From IMG/VR virus record IMGVR_UViG_3300004369_000056, positions 1 to 36,111 of that record: DNA of 36,111 nucleotides; one strand, given 5' to 3'. Below, piece after piece: positions 22,822 to 31,414 of this stretch. The position numbers were made by a program, and so were the translations under genes. Source of the stretch: a virus. The notes under the pieces are model-generated. The model saw only the letters and a list, made by a program, of their open reading frames with translations, was not told the origin of the DNA and did no database searches. Position 1 is the stretch's first letter. The number at the start of each line of letters is the position of its first letter.

Positions 22822-23313
22822 TTATTCGCCTGCTAATTGCATCAAGAACAGGTCAAGCGGAGAGTACTGTGTATCCGTAGAACCGCTGTTCATACTATTT
22901 AAACTGGAACGCATAGGCTTGGACGACCTGAGGGAGTTTAACAAATCCTTAATGCCACGGTCAGCCCCCTTGACTTTCTTGGCGGCTTTACCAAACGGTA
23001 TAAACGCCATAGAAGCCCATAATGGGTCCAACTTTTCAGACTTACCCTGAGCCAGTCGTTGACCTTCCGAAATCGGCAAATAGAAATCAGCCAAAAACTT
23101 TGTCATATCAAAATCGTTATTAACTTTCTGATTAGTAGCCTTAGCCAACACATCAGAATACGGTGCAGCCTTGGACTGCCCGCCACCAAGCAAACGCATA
23201 ACATCCGAAGATGTCAACTTGCCCTGAGTCAAATTAGTTGCAGCCTTAACCTTGGGTTTATTTAAGAACCCCAACAGTTCGCTGATATCTAACTGTGGTT
23301 TCTTACCAGCCAT
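22822..23313 (-). CDS. Hypothetical virion-region protein (163 aa)
   Basis: MAGKKPQLDISELLGFLNKPKVKAATN opens the protein, followed by helical segments (SDVMRLLGG, FDMTKFLADFYLPI) and a short basic region (GKAAKKVKGADRGIKDLLNSLRSS). It lies in the cluster of Lys-rich proteins between capsid and tail genes. No family recognised. It could be an internal or head-completion protein. The ribosome site is weak; it follows the upstream stop by 3 nt. Confidence 0.6.
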   Translation of the reverse strand: MAGKKPQLDISELLGFLNKPKVKAATNLTQGKLTSSDVMRLLGGGQSKAAPYSDVLAKATNQKVNNDFDMTKFLADFYLPISEGQRLAQGKSEKLDPLWASMAFIPFGKAAKKVKGADRGIKDLLNSLRSSKPMRSSLNSMNSGSTDTQYSPLDLFLMQLAGE

Positions 23314-23316
23314 AAT

Positions 23317-23883
23317 CTATTTCTTGTTATCCCGTGGCTTCTTCGGACCCTTAGGTGCTGAAGCAGTACCAGTTTTCTTTGGAGGCTTAGGACCCTTACC
23401 TGCACCACCAGCAGCAGGCTTTGGACGAGCGTTCTTTGCACGGTTTTGAGCAGCCTTCTTACGGGCTTCAACACGGTCAGGGGCATTACGACCACCCGAC
23501 TCACGGAAATTCTTTTTCTTTTCAGCCCGTAGCCGTGCGCTGGTCATAGCACCAGTTTCATCAGCAGACTGCTTTTTGCCTTGACCCTTGAACTTGGAGT
23601 CCATGCCACGCAAAGCCTTTTCCTCACGCAAACGCTGAGACACACTCTTTGCGTTACCAGCCCGTTCTTTGGCGTAACGCTCAGCACCAAGTTTCTTGCT
23701 CCACTCAATACTAAGAGCATCCCTACCAGCCTTAGACTTTGCTGCTGAATCCATATACTGATTCATAACACCTTTAAGTCGTGCGGCTTCCTTCTTTGAA
23801 GCAGGAGTACCCTTTTTCAACAGTTTTGCAATTTGCTTACCAAGGTCATCAATAATGCCTTTTGGTTTCTTGGCTGATGCCAT
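23317..23883 (-). CDS. Very basic Lys/Ala-rich protein (188 aa)
   Basis: Histone H1-like composition: MASAKKPKGIIDDLGKQIAKLLKKG at the start and a C-terminal tail of Lys, Ala, Pro and Gly (AKNARPKPAAGGAGKGPK...KPRDNKK). The N-terminal KPKGIIDDLG resembles the KPAITGLxRPxG-x-DD tag of the three genes upstream. It probably binds and condenses DNA inside the head or in the infected cell. AAAGGAAAG precedes ATG 23883. Function inferred from composition. Confidence 0.65.
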   Translation of the reverse strand: MASAKKPKGIIDDLGKQIAKLLKKGTPASKKEAARLKGVMNQYMDSAAKSKAGRDALSIEWSKKLGAERYAKERAGNAKSVSQRLREEKALRGMDSKFKGQGKKQSADETGAMTSARLRAEKKKNFRESGGRNAPDRVEARKKAAQNRAKNARPKPAAGGAGKGPKPPKKTGTASAPKGPKKPRDNKK

Positions 23884-23885
23884 GA

Positions 23886-24305
23886 TTATCTTTCCTTTTT
23901 CTTAGTGTTTTTTGCTGTTTTGCGAGCAGCAGTCTTTTTAGCCAATGCGGCTCGTTCTTCTTTCATAGCCTGCTGAGAACTCTTATAGGCACTATTTACA
24001 ACTCTCTTTTTTCCACTAGGGGCTTTTCTCGCAAGATTTCTTGCTTCCTTCAAAGAAATACCTTGATTTTTAGCAATAAATTCTTCAACAACTAATTGCT
24101 GTTTACCTAATGCTCTGCCGTTATCAGAAGGTCCACGACCAATGGACTTAATCCATCTATCTTCTTCTTTTGCAGCATTTTGAGCAAGTTTCCTTACACG
24201 CTTTACTGCTGCTTCACCCAAAGGGGCAAAGACATCATCAATAAGTCCTTCAGGACGACCCAAACCAGTAATAGCAGGTTTCCTAGCCTTCTTTTTTGCA
24301 GCCAT
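23886..24305 (-). CDS. Basic protein with repeated N-terminal tag (139 aa)
   Basis: I take ATG 24305 (MAAKKKARKPAITGLGRPEG) with GGAG in front; a longer frame upstream (11 more residues) lacks support. After the tag LIDDVFAPLGEAAVKRVRKLA the protein is helical and Lys/Ala-rich to the end (KKTAARKTAKNTKKKER). The tag is shared with the genes at 24307 and 24525. It is probably packaged in the head; this is inferred from the repeat, charge and position beside capsid genes. Confidence 0.65.
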   Translation of the reverse strand: MAAKKKARKPAITGLGRPEGLIDDVFAPLGEAAVKRVRKLAQNAAKEEDRWIKSIGRGPSDNGRALGKQQLVVEEFIAKNQGISLKEARNLARKAPSGKKRVVNSAYKSSQQAMKEERAALAKKTAARKTAKNTKKKER

Positions 24306-24306
24306 T

Positions 24307-24525
24307 TTAGTAATCTCCTCTGCTGTTACGCAAAACATAATCCTTGTAGTCTTTGGTCATTCCACCTTTTTTGTTATAAGGATTCTTCTTATACTTCGGG
24401 TCACGGACATCGTTCTTAACAGGCTTCTTTTTCTTTGCAGCCTTCTTCAGACCCTTTGCCAAAGGTTTGATGACATCATCAATACCTGACGGGCGAGCCA
24501 ATCCAGTGATAGCAGGTTTGTGCAT
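24307..24525 (-). CDS. Small basic protein with repeated N-terminal tag (72 aa)
   Basis: MHKPAITGLARPSGIDDVIKPLAKGLKKAAKKKKPV, then a Lys/Tyr/Asn-rich tail (DPKYKKNPYNKKGGMTKDYKDYV). Residues 3-17 match the neighbours upstream and downstream, and the DNA coding the tag is a direct repeat with 24765-24792. TAATG overlap with the upstream gene; GAGGAGC precedes the start. Confidence 0.7.
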   Translation of the reverse strand: MHKPAITGLARPSGIDDVIKPLAKGLKKAAKKKKPVKNDVRDPKYKKNPYNKKGGMTKDYKDYVLRNSRGDY

Positions 24526-24797
24526 TAGTATGCTCCTCGTTTAACTTTTTTTACTCTTTTCCCCTTATAAGGGTTTCCTTTGCCAGCAGTTCTAGTGGCT
24601 TCATCGGACTTAGCCATATGATGCAACTGGTCAAAAACATTATTGATACCCTTTTTGCCCATAACATTACGAACATTCTTTAGGTCAGAAGAATTACCAG
24701 CATACTTTTTCATCATCTTCTTTGCTGATTCAGGGTTTGACCAAGTATCATCAACGCCTGAAGGGCGAGCCAATCCAGTAATAGCAGGTTTACGCAT
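24525..24797 (-). CDS. Small basic protein with repeated N-terminal tag (90 aa)
   Basis: MRKPAITGLARPSGVDDTWSNPESAKKMMKKYAG, then NVMGKKGINNVFDQLHHMAKS and a basic tail (KGNPYKGKRVKKVKRGAY). It is the first gene after the capsid gene and its terminator-like hairpin. It carries the clearest copy of the shared tag. AGGAG precedes ATG 24797. The family is unknown to me; a role as an internal head protein is the best guess. Confidence 0.7.
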   Translation of the reverse strand: MRKPAITGLARPSGVDDTWSNPESAKKMMKKYAGNSSDLKNVRNVMGKKGINNVFDQLHHMAKSDEATRTAGKGNPYKGKRVKKVKRGAY

Positions 24798-24819
24798 TGT
24801 TTTTCTCCTAAATATGGAA

Positions 24820-24847
24820 AATGGTGGGGGATTTCTCCCCCACCATT
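24820..24847 (-). terminator. Strong 12-bp hairpin after the capsid gene
   Basis: A perfect 12-bp GC-rich stem (24820-24831 with 24836-24847), whose loop reads GAAA on the minus strand, lies 21 nt downstream of the major capsid stop codon. The bases after the stem are TTCCATATT, a weak U-tract. Such hairpins commonly end or attenuate capsid messages and protect their 3' ends. Confidence 0.65.
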
Positions 24848-24868
24848 AATTCAGTTGTTCCCCAAAAC

Positions 24869-25801
24869 CTAAGCGGTCTTAGCGGTCAACTTTCCTTGCT
24901 TCGCTGCGTTACGGCAGGTCAAGTTACCGTAGCACATGATGAGTGCATAACGGGCATCCAAGTTCTCTGGGCGGACAAACTCTGTCTGCGAGAACCACTT
25001 GCCTGAGTGACCAACCAAGGTCAGGTACTTGCTGTTCAAGAAGAACATTACACCAGCGGTGCAACCCTCGTCATAAACAACAGGAGCAGCCTTGAACAAC
25101 AGGTTTTGGAAACCAGCATCCGCTGTCTTGGTGTCTGTGTAACGAAGTTGTGGCTGAAGTAGTGCCTCATACTTTTCAAACAATGTTTGGGTGGTGAGAA
25201 CCATGTCAGGATGGTCGTTACCAACAGAAACGCTGTTGTATGCTGTTGCCATCTTGGCGAGCGACAACGCTTCCGAGGTGTTCTCCTCGTATGAACGCCA
25301 GTATGCCTCTGTTGAACGGTCAATACCGCCAACGGTTCCTGATGCTTCAACGATATTTCCAAGACCGTTCCAGTCCTTGCCGCTGTTGCCAGTTCCGTCT
25401 GCGTAGAACATCGTGTTGAAACCTTCACGCATTGACTCTTCAGCCTGCATGATTTTGGCTTCCAACAAGTTGATGATTTCTTGTTCACCGTTGTTCTTGG
25501 CTTCTTCAATACCGCTGATTGCGATGGATGCAGCATACTGCTTCCAGTCGTATTCAGCAGCCGTGATACCACTTTGCGCTGTAAGCGAAATGGTGTCATA
25601 ACCTGAGTACGATGCTACAGTTGAGTTCTGACCGTAGATGAGTGGTTCAACAATCTTTGTACCGCCGTTAAGCATGCGGATACGACCCTTATCCTGAAGG
25701 AAGTAGGTCAACGGACGAGCCGTAAAGATGTTGTCCGTGAGTTGGTCACGGTAGTTTGCGAGCGTTGTTGACAACAACGCATCAAAGTTTGGGTTTGACA
25801 T
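24869..25801 (-). CDS. Major capsid protein (HK97 fold)
   Basis: A 310-residue protein. FDALLSTTLANYRDQLTDNIFTARPLTYFLQDKG is the N-terminal arm and first helix. YDTISLTAQSGITAAEYDWKQYA, then NNGEQEIINLLEAKIMQAEESMREGFNTMFYADGTG, forms the E-loop to spine-helix region. GIDRSTEAYWRS (about 158-169) is a motif common to capsid proteins of this type. The A-domain part runs to VYDEGCTAGVMFFLNSKYLTLVGH. It assembles the icosahedral head around the scaffold encoded upstream. AAGGAG lies 6 nt before ATG 25801. Portal, scaffold and capsid are in the canonical order. Confidence 0.92.
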   Translation of the reverse strand: MSNPNFDALLSTTLANYRDQLTDNIFTARPLTYFLQDKGRIRMLNGGTKIVEPLIYGQNSTVASYSGYDTISLTAQSGITAAEYDWKQYAASIAISGIEEAKNNGEQEIINLLEAKIMQAEESMREGFNTMFYADGTGNSGKDWNGLGNIVEASGTVGGIDRSTEAYWRSYEENTSEALSLAKMATAYNSVSVGNDHPDMVLTTQTLFEKYEALLQPQLRYTDTKTADAGFQNLLFKAAPVVYDEGCTAGVMFFLNSKYLTLVGHSGKWFSQTEFVRPENLDARYALIMCYGNLTCRNAAKQGKLTAKTA

Positions 25802-25818
25802 TATGTCTCCTTAAAAGA

Positions 25819-26616
25819 TTATGAATTTAGTGTGCGTTTAGCAGCAGCCCAAGCCTCAGCGATTGATGTGATTGGCTCAAAGGTTTCACTGGTAGTGGAA
25901 GCCGTAGCGGAAGAACCGCCCGACACCACACTGGCTTGCCTTTTAGCATCCAACAGGTTAGATTCCTTTTCCTGTTGATGTTCACGGGCTTGCCGTTCCA
26001 GTTCTGCTTTTGCCATCATTTTATCAAACGCAATCTGCTTGTATGTGCCTTCCAAATCCGTTGAACCCAACCGCAAAGCGGTTGTGACAACTTCATTGAT
26101 ATTAAAATCCTGATACTTAGACTGCAAAAGTTTTACCTCTTGCTCAATCTGCTGTTTAGTTTGATAGTCCTCAAACGAAGCAATCCGTTGGTCAAGTTCC
26201 CGATACTTTTGTTCCACAGGGTCCAAACTATCAAAATCTTCACCATCAGAAATCATTTCAGTAACAGCCTGACGGCTGATACCATAATGTTGACTCAACA
26301 AGTTAATTGTGGCAGCGGGGTCATTATCTAAAGCCGCTTGAAGTGCGGTAGCAAATTGAAACTGTTCTTTTTGCTGTGCAAGTTCTTGCGTCTTACGAGT
26401 ATAATCCGATTGCCTTTGATAACCAGCGAGTGCCTCACTCAGGGGTACTTCTAACTGCTCACCATCCAACTTGACTGGAACTCTATGATTAGAATATTCC
26501 TCTACAGATAAAATGGGTGTATCTTGGGTTTCTATAACACCTTCTGTAACGGGTGACCCTGTATCTTCTAATACGGGTTCCACAGACGGTGTTGGGTTTG
26601 CGATTTCATCGCTCAT
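25819..26616 (-). CDS. Head scaffold protein (265 aa)
   Basis: Acidic N-terminus (NPTPSVEPVLEDTGSPVTEG), a short folded motif (EEYSNHRVPVKLDGEQLEVPLSEALAGYQRQSDYTRKTQELAQQ, about 37-80) that is typical of phage scaffold proteins, and then long Gln/Glu/Lys helices with a coiled coil (VEQKYRELDQRIASFEDY, QIEQEVKLLQSKYQDF). It lies between portal and capsid, the usual scaffold position. It organises capsid assembly and leaves or is degraded afterwards. AGGAG is 10 nt from ATG 26616. Confidence 0.85.
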   Translation of the reverse strand: MSDEIANPTPSVEPVLEDTGSPVTEGVIETQDTPILSVEEYSNHRVPVKLDGEQLEVPLSEALAGYQRQSDYTRKTQELAQQKEQFQFATALQAALDNDPAATINLLSQHYGISRQAVTEMISDGEDFDSLDPVEQKYRELDQRIASFEDYQTKQQIEQEVKLLQSKYQDFNINEVVTTALRLGSTDLEGTYKQIAFDKMMAKAELERQAREHQQEKESNLLDAKRQASVVSGGSSATASTTSETFEPITSIAEAWAAAKRTLNS

Positions 26617-26674
26617 TATGTTTTATCTCCTAGAGTCCTAGTTGGTTGCTCTATATATAGAATAGGTCGTTCCT

Positions 26675-28438
26675 TTATGCCATTGGAGGCATCTGTCCCT
26701 GCTGTCCAAGCATCGCTTGAAGCATCGCAGGGTCACCAGTTAAAGGACCCATTGGCTGTTCAGCGGGGACAGGAGGTTGCTCAACGGGCATAGGTGGTGC
26801 GCCAGCACCAGCCATCTCAGGACCCATAGGGGGTTGCTGTTGCATCAAGAACTCGTCAGGGTTCTTAACACCAAAACCTTGCTGTAGCACATATGCCGCA
26901 AGTTTGCCCATGTCAATGATTCCTGAACCAGCGAACGGTGCCATGGCGTCAACCATTTGTAATGCCATCTGTCGGCGGAAAGACTCGTTATGTGGCTGTG
27001 TTGAACCAGCAACCACTTCAAAGTCAAAGTCACCTTCCAAATAGTCACGGTCAAACTGAACCCACACAGGTTCACCATCTCTGCCTGTTACACGGGCAAC
27101 CTGTTCACCTGACATGTATTGTCGTGCCAAAGCAACCATACGGCGACCCACTTCGCTGATGGCTTGCTCAACCATAGCCAGTTTGTCTGCTGTACGGGCG
27201 TTGCTTGCATCCTGAACCAAAGCGGACTCGGTTGCAGTACGGCGAATTTCGGTTGTTCCGCCACGCTGAATTTCTGATACACCCGAAACACGGTCAATGT
27301 CACCAATGATAGTTGCGGTTTGGTCATAAAAATCTGGTGGGTTAATCAACGCAGGGAAGTTAGCCACCACACCACTAAGGGTATCATCGCTGATTACGGG
27401 AACCATAACATTGTCGTCATCTGACTCCAATGCTGCACGACCCATACCATCAAACGCTGACTCTTTATATAGATATTTGCGTGAATACTTTTTACGGTGA
27501 TTCATCATTTGTGTACGAGTTTCATTCAACTCTTTTTGTAGCGGTTCAATAGATTCCAAGTCACCAATCGGATAGAAATGGTCAGGGACATCATAATTAC
27601 GCAACATCACAAAAGGCTGACCAAACGAATAAGGCATCGCTGTTGGTTTTACCAAAAAGTTCTCTGCACCCTCACAAAACACAGACATTGACTTGTGGGC
27701 AACATCATAAAACTCAAAAATTTCGGCATACCCCTCATTTTTGTCGTTAATTTTCTTGCGTGACGGGTCATCAGCGTAACGGCTAACAGCCATAACCTGA
27801 ACTTCGTCCCGTGCAACCTTCGCATAACGCTTGTCGTTTTTAACATCACGGATTGGTCGGCGGATACGCTGAGCAATCCACTTAATGTCACGCATGCTGG
27901 TAGCATCAGGGTCCACAAACACATCCATAGGGCTAACACGCTCAGCAAACGGGCTGTCCTCTAGGATTACCGTTGTGGAAGTCATTTCACCACCCTCAAC
28001 AGGGTCAGAAACTTCTGTGTCTTGCCCAACTACTTCTTCTTCAACAAAACGGTAACCACTCTTAATCCAACCATGACCACAAATCAAAGAGTCTTTTACC
28101 GCACGGCGGAACTCGGTACGAATATCACGATGCTTCCACCAATAGTTCACAACCGCTTCAGCAATAACCGCATTAGGGGCATTTTCAGGTTTAACAGCAT
28201 TAACAGCAATCTTAGGGAAGTTTACCGAAATGTTTGGTGCAATAATGTTGATAGTTGAGAAAGCAATATTAACGAGCAGTCTGTCCTCGTCACGATAATC
28301 CTCATATTGATGACCTTTATACAGGTCTATTAGCCTGCGCCAAATTTCATCATAACCTTCGTCTTTACGCCAACGCTTAGATGCTTCTAAGCGTTGCTTG
28401 TACATTTTGAGTTGGTCTGCTGCTGATTTCTTAGCCAT
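26675..28438 (-). CDS. Portal protein (587 aa)
   Basis: Long portal of the P22 gp1-like type. N-terminal MYKQRLEASKRWRKDEGYDEIWRRLIDLYKGHQYEDY, INIIAPNISVNFPKIAVNAV, VNYWWKHRDIRTEFRRAVKDSLICGHGWIKSGY (wing and clip region), VSPMDVFVDPDATSMRDIKWIAQ, and the stem LESIEPLQKELNETRTQMMNHRKKYSRKYL. RGGTTEIRRTATESALVQDASNAR is also typical of this family. The C-terminal Pro/Met/Gln-rich tail (from about 525) resembles the barrel tail but is low-complexity. It forms the 12-mer gate for DNA. AAGGAAAC precedes ATG 28438. Confidence 0.9.
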   Translation of the reverse strand: MAKKSAADQLKMYKQRLEASKRWRKDEGYDEIWRRLIDLYKGHQYEDYRDEDRLLVNIAFSTINIIAPNISVNFPKIAVNAVKPENAPNAVIAEAVVNYWWKHRDIRTEFRRAVKDSLICGHGWIKSGYRFVEEEVVGQDTEVSDPVEGGEMTSTTVILEDSPFAERVSPMDVFVDPDATSMRDIKWIAQRIRRPIRDVKNDKRYAKVARDEVQVMAVSRYADDPSRKKINDKNEGYAEIFEFYDVAHKSMSVFCEGAENFLVKPTAMPYSFGQPFVMLRNYDVPDHFYPIGDLESIEPLQKELNETRTQMMNHRKKYSRKYLYKESAFDGMGRAALESDDDNVMVPVISDDTLSGVVANFPALINPPDFYDQTATIIGDIDRVSGVSEIQRGGTTEIRRTATESALVQDASNARTADKLAMVEQAISEVGRRMVALARQYMSGEQVARVTGRDGEPVWVQFDRDYLEGDFDFEVVAGSTQPHNESFRRQMALQMVDAMAPFAGSGIIDMGKLAAYVLQQGFGVKNPDEFLMQQQPPMGPEMAGAGAPPMPVEQPPVPAEQPMGPLTGDPAMLQAMLGQQGQMPPMA

Positions 28439-28645
28439 TTATTTTGTTTCCTTTTGACCTTCATGCCAACCAATATGATTGTCTAGTTTGCTACCTATTT
28501 TGTCAACCTTAGTCCCGATAACCCGAAGAAGGATTTGCCCTTGGTTGTGTTGCTCGGTATTTTCTTTACGAAGCCTTTGCAAAACAACCACGACTGGTCC
28601 CATGATGATTGCGACAATGATTGGGACCCATACGGATGAAAGCAT
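28439..28645 (-). CDS. Small membrane protein, DUF2746/holin-like (68 aa)
   Basis: One N-terminal membrane helix (SSVWVPIIVAIIMGPVVVVL, 3-22), then a polar helix (RLRKENTEQHNQGQILLRVIGTKVDKIGSKLDNHIGWHEGQ). The layout and IGWH motif recall DUF2746, found beside lysis genes in actinophages and considered a second holin or lysis-accessory protein. It lies between portal and terminase here. Membrane anchoring is clear; the lysis role is a guess. Confidence 0.65.
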   Translation of the reverse strand: MLSSVWVPIIVAIIMGPVVVVLQRLRKENTEQHNQGQILLRVIGTKVDKIGSKLDNHIGWHEGQKETK

Positions 28646-28651
28646 GACTCA

Positions 28652-28873
28652 TTACATCCAGTTCGTAACAGGTTCAGCGTTATAACCGTTAATTTTAGCC
28701 TGTTCCACAGTTTGACGCTGACGCTCAGCAATAGTAGGACCATGAAAATCTTCTTGACCATAAGTAAACCCTAATCTGACGGTTTTAATGTGACATGCAA
28801 AGCAAACCTCGCCTCGGCGGGGAAGTTCATCGGCAGCAAAGGCTTTGTCACAGTTTGAGCATTTAAATATCAT
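28652..28873 (-). CDS. Zinc-ribbon protein (73 aa)
   Basis: I choose ATG 28873 (MIFKCSNCDKAFAADELPRRGEVCFACH); a longer frame upstream would run into the terminase end and lacks support. CSNC (5-8) and CFAC (24-27) form a zinc ribbon. The C-terminal half GPTIAERQRQTVEQAKINGYNAEPV is a helix-turn seen in small actinophage proteins. Role unknown. It lies between terminase and a small membrane protein. Confidence 0.65.
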   Translation of the reverse strand: MIFKCSNCDKAFAADELPRRGEVCFACHIKTVRLGFTYGQEDFHGPTIAERQRQTVEQAKINGYNAEPVTNWM

Positions 28874-28898
28874 AATAGTGCAACATCTGTTCCTAATG

Positions 28899-30497
28899 TT
28901 AAAAAGGTGTGCGCTTTCTAACATTATGGGAGCCAATAAACATCCGATTTTCACCTTGGGGGCTAAAAAGATGCTGTTCCCACCACATTAAACTGTTTTT
29001 TGGCAAAGAAACATCACCCCGATATTCAGGCAACCAAACATACTTCAACATCTGATTGCAAATAGCCATACTGATAACCCTGTCATCATGTGGGCTACCC
29101 GTCATGCGACCATTTTCCTTGCGAACAAATGTTCGCATCTCTGCCAAGGTTTTACCACACAACACAGTTACACCACCATCACGGATGGCGGCGTTCAACT
29201 CATCAATAGCCAACGGCTTACTGGAGGATGTGGTACGCCAACCCAAAACATCGCTAACATCAGCGTGGACAGAGTTAAGGCGGCGTTGCTTATAAAGATT
29301 TTTATAACCATGCTTCTGTGCTGCCTTCAGAGTGGTCAAACCATGGTTGTTGCTTTCAATACCCAACAAGGCTGTGTTATACCACCAGCCAATTTCAGCC
29401 AACAGTTCACCAAACAAGTCAGGTTCCATATGTCCATGCCAATGAGCAACGACCAAACCCGATGACGCTTCAACAATATGTGCAGAACTGTAGTCACCAT
29501 GCGTCAAGCCTTCAGCAACATCGGCTCCAATCACATAAACCCCACCATTTTCAGGATAAGCCCAAACCTCTAGTTCACCATTTTCCTGTAAGCGGAACTC
29601 ACCATTACCATCAGAATACAAATGCAAATAACCAACATCACCATCATCAGGTTCCATGCTGTTCAACAGGTCAACATCAAATACAGGGTTACCTGACTTG
29701 ATGAACGCTTCCTCAGGGAAGCGTGGATATTCTTGGTGCATCTGCCAAGACTGCATGTTACGGCTTTTAGCCTCATACCAATCTTCGTTACGCTCACCAT
29801 CAGCATCCCACGGATAAAAAATACCTTTAAACTTATTAGACTTCGTTTGTGACCCAACCCACAACTGGTGGAAAAAGTTTCCCGAACCATTAGCCGTTGA
29901 CAAACCAACAACCCGTCCACCGACATCCGTAATAGGCTCAATAGAAGCCCATGCTTCTTCAGGGTTGGGCAAAAACGCCCACTCGTCCACAATAACCAAA
30001 TACACAGACTCACCACGAGCAGGGTCACTACCTGACGGTAACGACTCAATAGCAGACTCATTATCAAACATCATTTTCAACTGATGGTCAGTAGTTTGGC
30101 GTGGACCACGCTCTTTCATCCACTGAGGAATAAACCGATAACCATACTTGCTTTTAGCAAGCAACTTCACCGATTCACGCTCAGTGCGGGACAACATAAC
30201 AACAAACCTATCGGAAGCAAAAAACACCAGCCAAAAAGCGTATGCAGCCGCTAATGTAGAAAACCCAATCTGACGGGCTTTCAACACAATCGTATAACGC
30301 TCCGACATCCAAGTTTTAACTGTTTCAATTTGCGAATCACGCAAATTAAACTTTATACGACCCTTTTCAGGATGTTTAATACACCAAAAAGTTTCACAAA
30401 AATATGTGAACGCCTCCAGTTGTTGCTCAATCGTAGCGTTCTCAGGACCACGACACTTACGCCACTCTTTTTCATTTAGTAAAGCGTTTAAGTCCAC
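28899..30497 (-). CDS. terL: Terminase large subunit
   Basis: A 532-residue packaging motor. ATPase: Walker A variant LKARQIGFST (72-81), Walker B VYLVIVDEWAF (165-175) with D171/E172, and the coupling motif LSTANGSGNFFHQ (199-210). RNase H-type nuclease: GADVAEGLTHGDYSS (324-338, first Asp D326), LLGIESNNHG with the middle acid, and GSPHDDRVISMAI with the last Asp pair. It starts at GTG 30497, overlapping the transglycosylase stop by 10 nt; no good ATG exists upstream or soon downstream. It is separated from the small subunit by fibre and lysis genes, an uncommon order. Confidence 0.93.
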   Translation of the reverse strand: MDLNALLNEKEWRKCRGPENATIEQQLEAFTYFCETFWCIKHPEKGRIKFNLRDSQIETVKTWMSERYTIVLKARQIGFSTLAAAYAFWLVFFASDRFVVMLSRTERESVKLLAKSKYGYRFIPQWMKERGPRQTTDHQLKMMFDNESAIESLPSGSDPARGESVYLVIVDEWAFLPNPEEAWASIEPITDVGGRVVGLSTANGSGNFFHQLWVGSQTKSNKFKGIFYPWDADGERNEDWYEAKSRNMQSWQMHQEYPRFPEEAFIKSGNPVFDVDLLNSMEPDDGDVGYLHLYSDGNGEFRLQENGELEVWAYPENGGVYVIGADVAEGLTHGDYSSAHIVEASSGLVVAHWHGHMEPDLFGELLAEIGWWYNTALLGIESNNHGLTTLKAAQKHGYKNLYKQRRLNSVHADVSDVLGWRTTSSSKPLAIDELNAAIRDGGVTVLCGKTLAEMRTFVRKENGRMTGSPHDDRVISMAICNQMLKYVWLPEYRGDVSLPKNSLMWWEQHLFSPQGENRMFIGSHNVRKRTPF

Positions 30498-30919
30498 CTA
30501 GGTTTGCCTCCCCACGGACCAAAACCATCACCATAACGATTATGAGCATAATCATAAATAGCCATAAAAGCCTTCGCTGCCACCACAGGATTATAAAGTT
30601 CCTTGCATTTGGTTAATACACCAGCATCTTGAAGGAAACCCTTTTTGGTGTAACGGTTTGGTTTACACCAAAACTTGTTAATCTGAAACAATCCAAGCGA
30701 ACCACCATTAGGGTCTTTTCGGTTAATCACCGATGTTATACATCGGGATTCCCGCCACATAATATAATCCACCTGATACACCATTTCCTTAGATGTGGCA
30801 ATCATAGTAATAATGTCATAATGGTTCCTACATTTAATACTAGGATAATTCTTAGCGTGGACAAGACTGGGGAAACCCAAAACAGATATGGCAATAGCCA
30901 AAATTAGAATCTTTTTCAT
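30488..30919 (-). CDS. Secreted lytic transglycosylase / lysozyme-like endolysin (143 aa)
   Basis: A signal peptide (KKILILAIAISVLGFPSLVHA, cleavage after VHA at about 22) precedes a lysozyme-fold domain. Catalytic E57 is in YIMWRESRC (52-60), GGSLGLFQINKFWC (72-85) is the substrate-cleft motif, and LYNPVVAAKAFMAIYDYA and GFGPWG close the fold. It cuts the glycan strands of peptidoglycan. The signal peptide would let it leave the cell by the Sec route, without needing the holin. Four cysteines could form disulfides outside the cell (C30, C60, C85 and one near 105). Confidence 0.85.
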   Translation of the reverse strand: MKKILILAIAISVLGFPSLVHAKNYPSIKCRNHYDIITMIATSKEMVYQVDYIMWRESRCITSVINRKDPNGGSLGLFQINKFWCKPNRYTKKGFLQDAGVLTKCKELYNPVVAAKAFMAIYDYAHNRYGDGFGPWGGKPRWT

Positions 30920-30958
30920 AACACCATCCTATACGGCTAAAGCCGATAATCGGAAATA

Positions 30959-31414
30959 TTACTTGAACAAAGCCTTAAATGCTTTGTGGACCTTCTTCGG
31001 GTCATCGGCAAACTCTGGACTGATTTCTATGTGATACCAGTCACCCCTAGGAGCACCCCCAAGGGTATGTTTTGTGTATTTCATCCATCGCTTACGGGTA
31101 CACTTGTAACCACGCCCATAGGGCTTAGGGAAATAGTCTAGGACCATTTCTACGCCGAGTTTGTCGGCGTTGGCAACAATCATTTCAATAACCTTGTTAG
31201 CCTCTTTACGGGACTTACCACGCCAACTAAGGTCCATAGCCCTACCCGTTGAGTGAACACTAATGTATTGTGATTTCCCCTTGATGGGACGAACCACCCA
31301 AGTCCCATTATTCCACAGGTTGCGCTTAGATAGCAGTGAGACATGTTTCACAAAGGCTTCTGTGCCTTTGCGTTTACCTTTGGCTATCCCATCGGATGTG
31401 CCAGTATATTTCAA
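30959..31414 (-). CDS. M15-family peptidase endolysin (151 aa)
   Basis: Zinc peptidase motifs: SVHSTGRAMDLSW with H54 and D61 (SxHxxGxAxD) and GDWYHIEISP with H128. These give the H-D-H set of VanY/L-Ala-D-Glu peptidases. It cuts the peptide stem of peptidoglycan and complements the transglycosylase downstream. It starts at TTG 31414, inside the TTGA overlap with the holin stop, with GAGGA in front. A TTG start is unusual for this phage, but MKYTG fits the family start. Confidence 0.85.
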   Translation of the reverse strand: MKYTGTSDGIAKGKRKGTEAFVKHVSLLSKRNLWNNGTWVVRPIKGKSQYISVHSTGRAMDLSWRGKSRKEANKVIEMIVANADKLGVEMVLDYFPKPYGRGYKCTRKRWMKYTKHTLGGAPRGDWYHIEISPEFADDPKKVHKAFKALFK

